Shown piece after piece: positions 45,520-54,819 of a stretch of 64,000 nucleotides of DNA. Under the pieces are notes generated by a model. That model was not told the DNA's origin, made no database searches, and was given only the letters and a program-made list of their open reading frames with translations. The position numbers and the translations under genes were made by a program. The stretch spans positions 312,585,236 through 312,649,235 of the forward strand of contig OY282560.1 in assembly GCA_958295665.1 (NCBI GenBank). The letters run 5' to 3'. The DNA comes from Tipula vernalis (Eukaryota; Arthropoda; Insecta; Diptera; Tipulidae). Position 1 is the stretch's first letter, and each line of letters opens with the position of its first letter.

Positions 45520-45570
45520 GGTAGTAAGGTGATAGAGTGGAGTGAAGAAGGTCTGGAGTTCGAATCTAAG
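45520..45570 (+). other. tRNA-like module in the palindrome arm (module 1)
   Basis: AAGGTGATAGAGTGG (A-box-like) is followed about 20 nt later by GAGTTCGAATC (B-box-like). The mirror copy in the right arm is at about 52290-52340 on the minus strand. No complete cloverleaf can be drawn by eye. Confidence 0.4.
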
Positions 45571-45741
45571 CAAAGCCAACGAAAAATTTGTTTTTAGATG
45601 AAAAATTTTGAATTGGGGATAATCCGAGAAGATTAATCGGGATCTCTCGAGATCGCTACAAAAAAAATCTGGTATAGAACTCGTGGAATTAAAAAAAAAA
45701 ATCAAATTTTTGCTTAAAAAAAAAACAAAGTCGGAAGTTTG

Positions 45742-45790
45742 AAGAATCGAACTACAAACCTTTCGCACACCACTTCTCCATCTTACCACC
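45742..45790 (-). other. tRNA-like module in the palindrome arm (module 2)
   Basis: On the minus strand TAAGATGGAGAAGTGG is followed by GTAGTTCGATTC. Its mirror copy in the right arm (plus strand, 46729-46747 and 52096-52117) is the place where the Jockey LINE is inserted. Confidence 0.4.
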
Positions 45791-46234
45791 CACCCACTCA
45801 TCTCTATATAATTTACACTCACTTTTTCGTTTAAATACTGATAAATTCGGACTTGGTGAAAAATCGCACACAAATTTTTGTTATTTTACCAGGCGAACAG
45901 AATTTAAAAAACAACATAATTGTCAGCAACGTGACATTATTTTGTATCAAAGCGTGCTACTTCAAGTTATGTGACACTTGAACATACAAAATAAAGTCAT
46001 ATTGCTGACAATTCTACCTTCTTGTAATTTCTGTTCGCCTGTTAAAATGACAAAAATTTTTTGCGATTTTTGATGAAAAAAAAAAAATTTTTTTTTAAAT
46101 TTCTGCTCCCCTGGTAAATAAAAATTAACTTTTTTTAATTAAAAAGGCAATCAATAACTCTAGGTAACCACCCAAATAGAAAATTTGGAGATTTTTATTA
46201 CAAAAAGAAATCCTTCAGCCCGCGAGGATCGAAC

Positions 46235-46280
46235 TATTATTACCATAAGAGAGATGAACAAAACCATAGAGGTTTCTCGA
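46235..46280. other. Spacer at the centre of the palindrome
   Basis: A 46-bp unpaired centre. Its right flank (CTCGAGTTCGATCCCC) again has a B-box-like motif, so the tip of the hairpin would carry a third tRNA-like piece. Confidence 0.6.
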
Positions 46281-46732
46281 GTTCGATCCCCGCACCTGAA
46301 AGAATTTTTTTTTGTAATAAAAATCTCCAAATTTTCTATTTGGGTGGTTGCCTAGAGTTATTGATTGCCTTTTTAATTAAAAAAAGTTAATTTTTATTTA
46401 CCAGGGGAGCAGAAATTTAAAAAAAAAAATTTTTTTTCATCAAAAATCGCAAAAAATTTTTGTCATTTTAACAGGCGAACAGAAATTACAAGAAGGTAGA
46501 ATTGTCAGCAATATGACTTTATTTTGTATGTTCAAGTGTCACATAACTTGAAGTAGCACGCTTTGATACAAAATAATGTCACGTTGCTGACAATTATGTT
46601 GTTTTTTAAATTCTGTTCGCCTGGTAAAATAACAAAAATTTGTATGCAATTTTTCACCAAGTCCGAATTTATCAGTATTTAAACGAAAAACTGAGTGGAA
46701 ATTATATAGAGATGAGTGGTTGGGTGGTAAGA

Positions 46733-46747
46733 TGAAGGAGTGGTGTG
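46733..46747 (+). repeat. Target-site duplication of the LINE, left copy
   Basis: TGAAGGAGTGGTGTG, identical to 52081-52095 just after the poly-A tail. Confidence 0.92.
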
Positions 46748-47133
46748 AGTAGCGAGTCTACCTTCGTGGTGCTAACATCGCAGTGTTCGAAATTAAAATA
46801 TTTCAATAATATTGAATTAAATTAAATATTAATATAAATTAATTAGATTAGTGATTAGCTTTTGCTATAAAATGTAGTTCTAAGGGTGGTAAAAGGTTGA
46901 ATTTATACAAACATTAATAGTTAAGGTTAAAATAGTGATTAATATAATATTAGATAGTTTTAAAAGTGAAATAACTTTAGTGTCATAAAAAAACAAACAC
47001 AAACATTTATAATACAAGTGCAAACGGTAGTTGTGGGTCCATAAACTGGACGAGTCACAATAAAAATGCATTAAACGGTAAAAATGTTTTCGCATGTACA
47101 AACAAAATAAAAAATGATATAGCAGACCACACA

Positions 47134-48516
47134 ATGGAAAGTACAACAGTTCAAACAAATACGGTCGAGCTTACAGCGGAGCAAATAAAATTGGTACATT
47201 CCAACGAAACCAATTATCCGAAATGGAATAACATAACTAACATGGCAAGACCATCCAAAATTAAGATAAAGCCAAATCTTATTACGGCAGAGCAACGAAA
47301 TGGCAGCAAAATAAGAAGACTTCGCATCGCAAACGAGAAACTAAAAAACCAATTGGCACACATTGAAAAAAGGGAAAATGTATTCTCAAAAAACCGTTTT
47401 GAATATTTAGTGCAAATGGAAGAAGAACCAGAAGATCAGGACCAGTCGAGTGATCAGCAAAATACATTCGAAGCAATAAAAAAGACGATAAAGGAAAAAA
47501 ATGCCGCACCGTCAAATAATATAATAAAAGCAACTAATGGTGGAAATACGACCAGCGTAAACAAAAATTTTAATCCAGAAGGAAAATCGGTGAAACCACC
47601 ACCAATCCACATACATAAGCAAACTATAAACAATACAGTTACATTAATAAAAGGCATCGAAATCAAAGACTTCGAAATAAAGCGTGTCAGTAGCGAGAAA
47701 CATTCGGTATTGACACGAAACCTGGAGGATTACCATAAAATTAAAAAAATTTTTGACGAAGTGGATACAAAATATTTTTCTTATACACCTAAAGGTTTCA
47801 AACCCAAAATTATGGTGCTAAAAGGTCTAAACGAAGAAGAAAATCTGAACGAAATAAAATTGGAAATTGAAAGAAGCGGCGAAGTACGCATCACAAATAT
47901 ATCACAAATGACGACAAAACGAGCCATGGAAGAAAAGAGGAAGTTGCCTTTATATATTGTTCAATTTGAGCAAAATACTGAGATAACTAAAATTCATAAT
48001 ATAAAAACAATCAATTACCAAAGAATTGTTTGGGAACCGCTAAGAAAAACAAATAAAATTATGCAATGCAAGAATTGTCAAAGGATGGGTCATGCAGCAG
48101 CGAACTGTAAATTAGAATATCGATGTGTCAAATGCGAAACACAACACAATCCAGGTGAATGTGCGATAAAAAGTAAAATAGAAAGAACCAAAATATTTTG
48201 CGTTAACTGTAACGAAAGCGGACACCCAGCGTCATACAAAGGATGCCCGGAATACCTCAAAGCAATCGAAAGATTAAGAAGGAAAATTCAAGAAAAGCGT
48301 GGAAATGCAGCATCAGCAAAAATCCCTCAACCGGCTACAAATATACCGACTTCGAGTAGACGTACAAGTGCAACATATGCAGATATAGTGAGAAACAACA
48401 CAGAGGAGGCATTAACAGTTCAAAAATTGGCTGCAAAAGTAGAAAAAATGGCAACAATTATACAACAACAAAGTGAGCAAATCGCTCAACTGCTCAAAGT
48501 TATACAAGGATTATGA
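47134..48516 (+). CDS. Jockey-clade LINE ORF1: gag-like nucleic-acid-binding protein
   Basis: This 460-residue protein is expected to coat the element's RNA and accompany it to the nucleus. The N-terminal 150 residues are Lys- and Asn-rich. A domain of the type found before zinc knuckles in Jockey ORF1 proteins (KHSVLTRNLEDYHKIKKIF, then KPKIMVLKGL) spans about residues 185-300. Three zinc knuckles follow at about residues 312-370: CKNCQRMGHAAANC, CVKCETQHNPGEC and CVNCNESGHPASYKGC. The C terminus is a predicted coiled coil (VQKLAAKVEKMATIIQQQSE). It ends TTATGA; the ATG inside this is the ORF2 start, so the two genes overlap by four bases. That arrangement suggests stop-and-restart translation of ORF2. 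The length fits the family. Confidence 0.93.
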   Translation: MESTTVQTNTVELTAEQIKLVHSNETNYPKWNNITNMARPSKIKIKPNLITAEQRNGSKIRRLRIANEKLKNQLAHIEKRENVFSKNRFEYLVQMEEEPEDQDQSSDQQNTFEAIKKTIKEKNAAPSNNIIKATNGGNTTSVNKNFNPEGKSVKPPPIHIHKQTINNTVTLIKGIEIKDFEIKRVSSEKHSVLTRNLEDYHKIKKIFDEVDTKYFSYTPKGFKPKIMVLKGLNEEENLNEIKLEIERSGEVRITNISQMTTKRAMEEKRKLPLYIVQFEQNTEITKIHNIKTINYQRIVWEPLRKTNKIMQCKNCQRMGHAAANCKLEYRCVKCETQHNPGECAIKSKIERTKIFCVNCNESGHPASYKGCPEYLKAIERLRRKIQEKRGNAASAKIPQPATNIPTSSRRTSATYADIVRNNTEEALTVQKLAAKVEKMATIIQQQSEQIAQLLKVIQGL

Positions 48517-51500
48517 GTAAATTAAAAATTTTAGCAATTAATGTAAATTCGATTGTCAGTATACACAGACGCCTAAACCTATTAAACTTCATGGAATGTC
48601 ACAATCCGGATATACTGTTACTAAGTGAAACGAAACTAGACTATCGGCATAAAATAGAACTTCAAAAATATTCCATCGTAAGACAAGATCGACCAAAGCT
48701 GAAGAAGGGAGGTGGGACAGCCATTATTATTAAGCACAAAATAAAATATGAAATTGTTAAAATTAACAAACTTCAAAATTGCTGTGTTATAGAAACAACC
48801 ATAATAAAGGTGGCATTAAAAGATAAATGTCAATTATACATAATCGCAATATATTGCCCGAGTAATCAAAACACAGAAATGGAAAAATATTTTGAAGCGG
48901 AATGGAACCAAATATTTCACAGTTTAAATTTAATTAATACAAACAACTATTATATTATCGCGGGAGACATAAACGCTAAACATGCAAATTGGGGGAACTC
49001 ATCTGAAAACAAAAGAGGTATAATACTAAACCGATGGTTGACTAATACCGGATTTACATACCGATCAAAAATGTATAAGCCTGATGCCCCTATATATCCA
49101 GCAGCAGGTAGCTATCTAGACTTGGCGATCGCGGATCATAGGCTGAAAATCAGAACAAACGGACAAGGGGAAATTCCGTCGCATCGATATGATAGCGACC
49201 ATAAAGCAATCGAGATAATAAGTGAAGGTATCGAGCATACAGAAGAGAATTTACAGGAAATGCAGAACGCAAATCATTTCACAGTCACTAACTGGATATG
49301 GTGGTCAAACAAAATGAAAAAGGCGTACTGTCGACATCTGAGAGATAGTGGGCAGCAAGTGATAACACCGAACGATAGAAACTTATCAAACGAAGAAATA
49401 GAAGCATCCATTAGCACGTTAACACATCTCGTCAACCAAACAATAATAAAAACTGCTCCCAGGATTAGACGTAAAAATAACATGCAGTGCTACACTAACA
49501 GAACGATAGAGAAGTTATACAGACACAAAAGCTATCTAATATCCCAAATCAAAAGATTAAAAAGGCAAGATTCACCAATATCAAATCAGCAAATTATCAC
49601 CTTAAAAGCGCAAATAAAAAGAACAAACGAGCTTATTGAACAAAACATAAAGATACAAGTTAATCAATATTGGAAAAATAAAATCGAAAAAATCAGGCCA
49701 GGTGCAAAAATGTTTTCGCAAATAAAACAAATAAATAGAGCAAAAAACTCTAAAAACGTAAATCAAATTGAGATTAATGATACAGAGATAGCTTGTATGG
49801 GAGACTTAAACATTGATTGGAATGCTATGCCTAAAGTGAATCGAAATTACAAGAGCTACAACACTCGGGAAAACCTTGACATTTTAGGCTACTACATAGA
49901 GAAACAGTCAAAAGGAAATTCAAGTTCAATTAACAGCTCGCTTGAAAACATAGTCACCCAATATGCACAAAACTTGAAAGATCAACAAGCACAAAACAGC
50001 GCTAAATTTCAATTCTCTCATCAAAATATAGCAAATGAAGTTGAACCCTCAACACAAAATTATTTTATTTCACAACAGGAACTGAAAGCAATCCTACATT
50101 GTTCGAACAATAAGAAATCATTTGGTGTGGACAAAATCCCAAGTATAGTATTGAAGCACCTCCCAGATGAAATCGTTGCAGAGCTGTGCACAATATATAA
50201 TAATTTACTAAATAATCGGTCCTTTCCTACATGTTGGAAAATTGCAAGAATATTTCCAATATTAAAAAAAAATAAAGATCCAACTAACGCGCAAAACTAT
50301 AGGCCAATCAGCTTACTCTCAAATTTCAGTAAGGTTTACGAAATAATCATTAATAATAAAATTCAAAAGCACATTGATGACACGAACATTATGCCGGATA
50401 ATCAGTTTGGATTTCGCCACGGACATTCCACAACTCACGCTACAGCAAAATTAACTTCAGATATCAATAACAATCTCAATAAAAACATATGCACGGGCGC
50501 TGTTTTAATTGACATGGAAAAAGCGTTTGAGTCAGTTTGGCTAGATGGGTTACTTTTTAAATTGCACAAAATAAAAGTGGAACAAGATATACTGTTGATC
50601 TTGGCAGATATGCTATTTGGACGTAGATTTGTGGTTACTGATGGGGAGGAGACATCAAATCACATGTTTCGAGTTGAAAATGGATTACAGCAAGGAATGA
50701 TAAATGCGCCGGTGTTATTTAATCTGTACATAAAAAATTTAATATTAAATCCAAAATTGAACACTGCAGATTTAAACACCATTGCCTACGCTGATGACTT
50801 AGTCATTTACTGTGCCAACCACAAAATTGCAAACATAAAGGAATCAATACAGGAGGCGGTTGAATTCTCCATCAAGTACCTACACACATGGCACATAAGA
50901 ATTAATGAAAAGAAATGTGAAGCAATACTCTTTAGAAGACCGGTACAATTAGCGAACACCGACACAAAGAAAAATTGGAAAAAATTCAAAATCAAAGTGA
51001 ATAACAGTGAATTGAAACAACAAAAAATTGTGAAATACTTAGGTATAAATATTGATCATTTTGGATACCTAAATCAACACATTAATATTCAAATTGACAA
51101 AGCCAAAAAAGCGTTCATAAGTAACAGAAAACTATTTTATTCGTCATATCTCAACAGTAACGTAAAACGAATATGTTACTTATCATTAATAAGACCGATT
51201 TTAACATATGGTTGCCCCATATGGTATAATTGTAGTGCCAGTTATATGGAGCGGCTAAGGAAATTTGAAAGAAAATGTATAAGGGTGTGTGTCGGAAAAT
51301 ATCGAAAAGCGGAGACACAATATAAACATTACATATCCAATCAAACCCAATACGGGAACTTCGATGCAAAAAGGATTGATCTACATATCATTAACTTAAT
51401 AAGAGAACACATTAGACGCGCCACAGCACAACTCAATAACTCCTTAACGTACGGATTATATTATACGGATGAACGAATTATAGAAAGTTCGATACAAATG

Positions 51501-51731
51501 AGGAATATACCTGGTCCAGAAGCATTCATTTATTTAGATAAAATAGGTTACATCCAGAATACAGAACAAGTTCCGTTAATTTACCATATACAAAGAAGGC
51601 CGACCGAAAAAGGATTCGAGGAGACAAAATTTAACAATCCAAATGACCATCTAAGATTCAGCACGGCATTTAGCAGAATGGATCATTTAAACTTCATAAA
51701 AAAAAAAGAAAAATATTGGTGGCTCCATTAG
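48513..51731 (+). CDS. Jockey-clade LINE ORF2: endonuclease and reverse transcriptase
   Basis: This 1,072-residue enzyme nicks chromosomal DNA and copies the element RNA onto the exposed end. The N-terminal apurinic-type endonuclease keeps its motifs: AINVNSIVS (Asn), LLSETKL (Glu), AGDINAKHANWG, LDLAIADH and YDSDHKAIE (His). The reverse transcriptase spans about residues 510-800, with FGVDKIPSIVLKHL, GFRHGHSTTHATAKL, VLIDMEKAFESVW (first Asp), GLQQGMINAPVLFNLY and TIAYADDLVIYCA (catalytic Asp pair), followed by KYLGINIDHFGYL. There is no RNase H domain, as usual for many Jockey elements. The middle LQQGMINAP box differs slightly from the commoner PQGSxLSP type. The start codon overlaps the ORF1 stop. 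No lesion is visible, so the protein is probably functional. Confidence 0.93.
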   Translation: MSKLKILAINVNSIVSIHRRLNLLNFMECHNPDILLLSETKLDYRHKIELQKYSIVRQDRPKLKKGGGTAIIIKHKIKYEIVKINKLQNCCVIETTIIKVALKDKCQLYIIAIYCPSNQNTEMEKYFEAEWNQIFHSLNLINTNNYYIIAGDINAKHANWGNSSENKRGIILNRWLTNTGFTYRSKMYKPDAPIYPAAGSYLDLAIADHRLKIRTNGQGEIPSHRYDSDHKAIEIISEGIEHTEENLQEMQNANHFTVTNWIWWSNKMKKAYCRHLRDSGQQVITPNDRNLSNEEIEASISTLTHLVNQTIIKTAPRIRRKNNMQCYTNRTIEKLYRHKSYLISQIKRLKRQDSPISNQQIITLKAQIKRTNELIEQNIKIQVNQYWKNKIEKIRPGAKMFSQIKQINRAKNSKNVNQIEINDTEIACMGDLNIDWNAMPKVNRNYKSYNTRENLDILGYYIEKQSKGNSSSINSSLENIVTQYAQNLKDQQAQNSAKFQFSHQNIANEVEPSTQNYFISQQELKAILHCSNNKKSFGVDKIPSIVLKHLPDEIVAELCTIYNNLLNNRSFPTCWKIARIFPILKKNKDPTNAQNYRPISLLSNFSKVYEIIINNKIQKHIDDTNIMPDNQFGFRHGHSTTHATAKLTSDINNNLNKNICTGAVLIDMEKAFESVWLDGLLFKLHKIKVEQDILLILADMLFGRRFVVTDGEETSNHMFRVENGLQQGMINAPVLFNLYIKNLILNPKLNTADLNTIAYADDLVIYCANHKIANIKESIQEAVEFSIKYLHTWHIRINEKKCEAILFRRPVQLANTDTKKNWKKFKIKVNNSELKQQKIVKYLGINIDHFGYLNQHINIQIDKAKKAFISNRKLFYSSYLNSNVKRICYLSLIRPILTYGCPIWYNCSASYMERLRKFERKCIRVCVGKYRKAETQYKHYISNQTQYGNFDAKRIDLHIINLIREHIRRATAQLNNSLTYGLYYTDERIIESSIQMRNIPGPEAFIYLDKIGYIQNTEQVPLIYHIQRRPTEKGFEETKFNNPNDHLRFSTAFSRMDHLNFIKKKEKYWWLH

Positions 51732-52080
51732 CCAAGATTTTAGATCCAAGATTTTAGATTTTTATTTATTTATTAGGTTATAAGTTTTTAATATTATATA
51801 AGAAAGTAAAAACGACAATGTTTAATGTAGCAAATTTTATGTCGGCATGAAGCGGAAATACTCTCACTGAGATTAGAATCTAGTTGATAGAATAATAGGG
51901 ATCATAAAAATAAGAAATAAGAAAAACCTTAGTAAATAATTAAACTTGAGAATCCTATAAGGACTAAAGCTTTCAAAATGTATAACAGACCTTGAATTTT
52001 CTTTTAATATTCTTTTGTCATCGAAAATTGTAAAAAAAAATGCTAAATAAAGAACCATATTTAAAAAAAAAAAAAAAAAA

Positions 52081-52095
52081 TGAAGGAGTGGTGTG
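52081..52095 (+). repeat. Target-site duplication of the LINE, right copy
   Basis: Identical to 46733-46747. The LINE's A tail directly precedes it. Confidence 0.92.
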
Positions 52096-52827
52096 CGAAA
52101 GGTTTGTAGTTCGATTCTTTAAACTTCCGACTTTATTTTTTTTTTAAGCAAAAATTTGATTTTTTTTTTATTTCTACGAATTCTATACCAAATTTTTTTT
52201 TGTAGCGATCTCGATCCCGATTAATCTTCTCTGATTATCCCCAATTCAAAATTTTTCATCTAAAAACAAATTTTTCGTTGGCTTTGCTTAGATTCGAACT
52301 CCAGACCTTCTTCACTCCACTCTATCACCTTACTACCTCGTCTATCTTATTATATACAAAATACTATACATTTGTTTGTTTTATGCAATCAAAACAAATG
52401 TGTCTATAATATGTCGATATGGTGACATCTCTGTTAGGGCATATGTACTACATTTACTACACAATGTTTCTGCTAAGTCCTGAAATATTTGGTTTTGCTT
52501 AAAAGAGGGCGTGCGTTTTACTTTTGTAAAAATGTATGAGGCTCGATTTTTTAAATAATAAATAATTAATTACCTAACATTATTATTGCATTAAAATTTT
52601 GTTTTTAAACATTATTGTTTGTTGTTAAACATTATTATTGCATTAAAATAATATGGATTAGTTGTACTAAATATTCTGGTAACGAAATCGCCATAAATTC
52701 AAAAAGCAAACTACTCATAAAATTTAGCAAGAGTAGCTGTGTGAAGTCAGAAGTACTTGTGTGCACTGTGCCACGTTAAACGGAACCCAGCAATTAGAAA
52801 ATATAAATAATTATTGATGAATATGGA

Positions 52828-53700
52828 TATGAAACTGATAAATTGGCCTTAGCACTCCTTGCCAGAGATTTCAATTCACTTTCCGATAGTACATGTAGTA
52901 GCTGACCTACTACTCCGTTCATCGTGCACAAAACCTACCCCCTATCCAGGGGAATAAATTAGTTTGGAAACTTTAGGTATTGAGATTTTAGCTGAAACTG
53001 ATAAATGGGCTTTAGCACCACTTGCCAGAGATTTGAATTCACTTCCGGATAGTACATATAGTAGTTGACTTACTTCTCCATCAATCGAGCACAAAAACTA
53101 CCCCCTATCCAGGGGAACAGATTAGCCTGGAAACTTTATATACTAATTGAGATTTTAGCTGAAACTGATAAATGGGCCTTAGCATTCCTTGCCAGAGATT
53201 TGAATTCACTTTCCGATAGTACTTGTAGTAGCTGAACTACTGCTCCGTTCATCGAGCTCTAAACCTACCCTATATCCAGGGGAATAAATTATTCTGGAAA
53301 CTTTTTATACTAATTAAAATTTTAGCTGAAACTGTGAAGTGGGCCTTAGCACCCCTTGCCAGAGATTTGAATTCACTTCCGGATAGTTCATGAAGTAATT
53401 TGCTTAGTACTCCATCAATCGAGCACAAAAACTGCCCTCTATCTAGGGGAATAAATTAGCCTGGAAACTTTATATACCAATTGAGATTTAAGCTGAAACT
53501 GATGAATGGGCCTTTGCATCCCTTGCCAGAGATTTGAATTCACTTTCTGATAGCAAATGTAGTAGCTGACCTACTACTCCGTCCATCGAGTCCAAGTTCC
53601 AATCCATCCAATACCCCCTATCCAAGGGAATACATTCGTCTGGAAACTTTAGGTACCAATTAAGATTTCGTCTGATGTCGTTCATTGACCGTTAACACAA
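52828..53700 (+). repeat. 167-bp tandem repeat, five units
   Basis: The phrase GCCAGAGATTTGAATTCACT recurs at 52861, 53024, 53191, 53358 and 53525, giving periods of 163, 167, 167 and 167 bp. Each unit also has an ACTGATAAATGGGCCTTAGC-type start and a CTATCCAGGGGAATAAATT-type middle. The first unit overlaps the outer end of the palindrome's right arm, and part of one inverted unit forms the outer end of the left arm. A minus-strand open frame in the last unit (53488-53685) is not conserved in frame, because 167 is not a multiple of three. Confidence 0.88.
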
Positions 53701-53819
53701 ACTTCTAGATATTTGAACTAGGAGTAGCACATGTAGTAGACGCATGATTTAAATAAATTTCATATAATTTGCGGTGTAATGCAACCCTCAAACGTTGAAA
53801 AACATTTTTTGTCAAACAA

Positions 53820-54515
53820 TATTTAAGTGAATCGCACAAATAACTCTCTTACTTTTACTGTTACATGGATGCTAAGACCATCAACAAAATAAATCATTGG
53901 CAACATTATGTTGTTTTGACAAAAAACCCCCCTCTGAGGTAACGACTTCCGAATCTCTTTCGGCACCCTATATTTTGAGACAGAGCAAAAAGTTTGTTTC
54001 GTCCCCATAAAATGCTGAAATTGTTCGACTACATTAGATACAGAAATGTCTAATCAAATCATTGTTTAATACCACTAGCGCTGACTTTAGAACTCGATAC
54101 TGTGTGACCGGATCTGGGACTATTTGGGGTTCGCTGAAGAAATTGTTTAAACCACCCGTTACCTTGTATGTTGTTTTTAAACATAGTGTTTGCCTTTTTT
54201 CGGTTTCAATAAACACTTTAAATGTTTTAAAAATGTCTTCTTTACGCTTGGCAAAACCTTTCGTTTGGCAGGTGATGAGCCAATTGGCGACAGTACTGTC
54301 CTCACTTGTTGTCAATATGGTATAAGGATCTGGTATGTTCTTTTGGAACTTCTCCCCCAAACGGAAAATTACGAACGTTAAAATCTGCTTGAAGTATTTC
54401 GTCTTTGTCAGTTGATCTTGTTAATTTGAGAACACCCAATAATTGCTTACAAACTATATGAAAAATTACAACGTTAAACGATCCACGATACCTGTTAAAG
54501 TTACCAGCCGACATA
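53820..54515 (-). pseudogene. Pogo/Jerky-like transposase remnant
   Basis: Minus-strand frames read SFNV then FPFGGEVPKEH (54514-54302). In another frame VANWLITCQTKGFAKRKEDI and RQTLCLKTTYKVTGG follow (54360-54034), the layout of a CENP-B-type DNA-binding region. Beyond it come DETNFLLCLK-like residues, the first catalytic Asp area, and then the frames decay by 53823. The match is by pattern only, and the copy is clearly dead. Confidence 0.55.
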
Positions 54516-54819
54516 TTTCAGCCGAAACATATAGTATTTCATTTAAATGAGAAACTGTCAAAACAACTTATAAACGGATTTTCCTACCAAAAATCTTGCT
54601 TACGATAGGAAGTACACTTTAGTTTCATGAGAGCAGCATAACTTAAAATTTAAAAATTTGTATAGAATGAACCTTCAGAGTATCATGTCTGGAAAGTATT
54701 TCAATTAGCGTGCCTTAGCAGTAGTTATCCTTAAAAAAATAATCAGGTCAAGTTTCATGTACGGAGCCTGGGAAAATTCGTTTGAAAAAGTCATTAACAC
54801 ATCAAATTCATCCGATTTA

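Larger units (their letters stand above)
44990..46234 (+). repeat. Left arm of a giant inverted repeat
   Basis: Its reverse complement runs from 46281 to 46747 and then, after the inserted LINE, from 52096 to 52919. The correspondence is close throughout: tRNA-like modules, A/T runs and the shared GACAATTCTACCTTCTTGTA-type tracts. Ends are at CGGAGTAGTAGGTCAGC on the left and its complement on the right. The structure looks like a foldback-type element or a palindromic duplication; no protein is encoded. Confidence 0.85.
46748..52080 (+). mobile_element. Full-length Jockey-clade LINE with both ORFs open
   Basis: A 5,333-bp insertion flanked by a perfect 15-bp duplication. It has a ~386-bp 5' UTR starting AGTAGCGAGTCTACCTTCG, ORF1 (460 aa), ORF2 (1,072 aa), a ~330-bp 3' UTR with AATAAA at 52046-52051 and 18 A residues at the end. 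No frameshift or premature stop is visible. The perfect duplication and intact frames indicate a recent insertion, and the element may still be able to transpose. Confidence 0.93.
46281..52919 (-). repeat. Right arm of the giant inverted repeat, split by a LINE
   Basis: The arm consists of 46281-46747 and 52096-52919, reverse complementary to 44990-46234. Between the two parts lie the LINE and the second copy of its target duplication. A small local duplication (ATTATTATTGCATTAAAAT repeated, near 52575-52650) is specific to this arm. Confidence 0.85.

Noticed and set aside
45493..45873. Minus-strand open frame of 126 codons in the palindrome arm
   Set aside because: It crosses the tRNA-like modules and long homopolymer runs and is not kept open in the mirrored arm.
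46255..46300. Possible tRNA gene at the palindrome centre
   Set aside because: A B-box-like motif is clear, but acceptor and anticodon stems cannot be paired, so only a tRNA-like module is claimed.
53488..53685. Minus-strand open frame in the last 167-bp unit
   Set aside because: The frame is not kept from unit to unit because the period is not a multiple of three.
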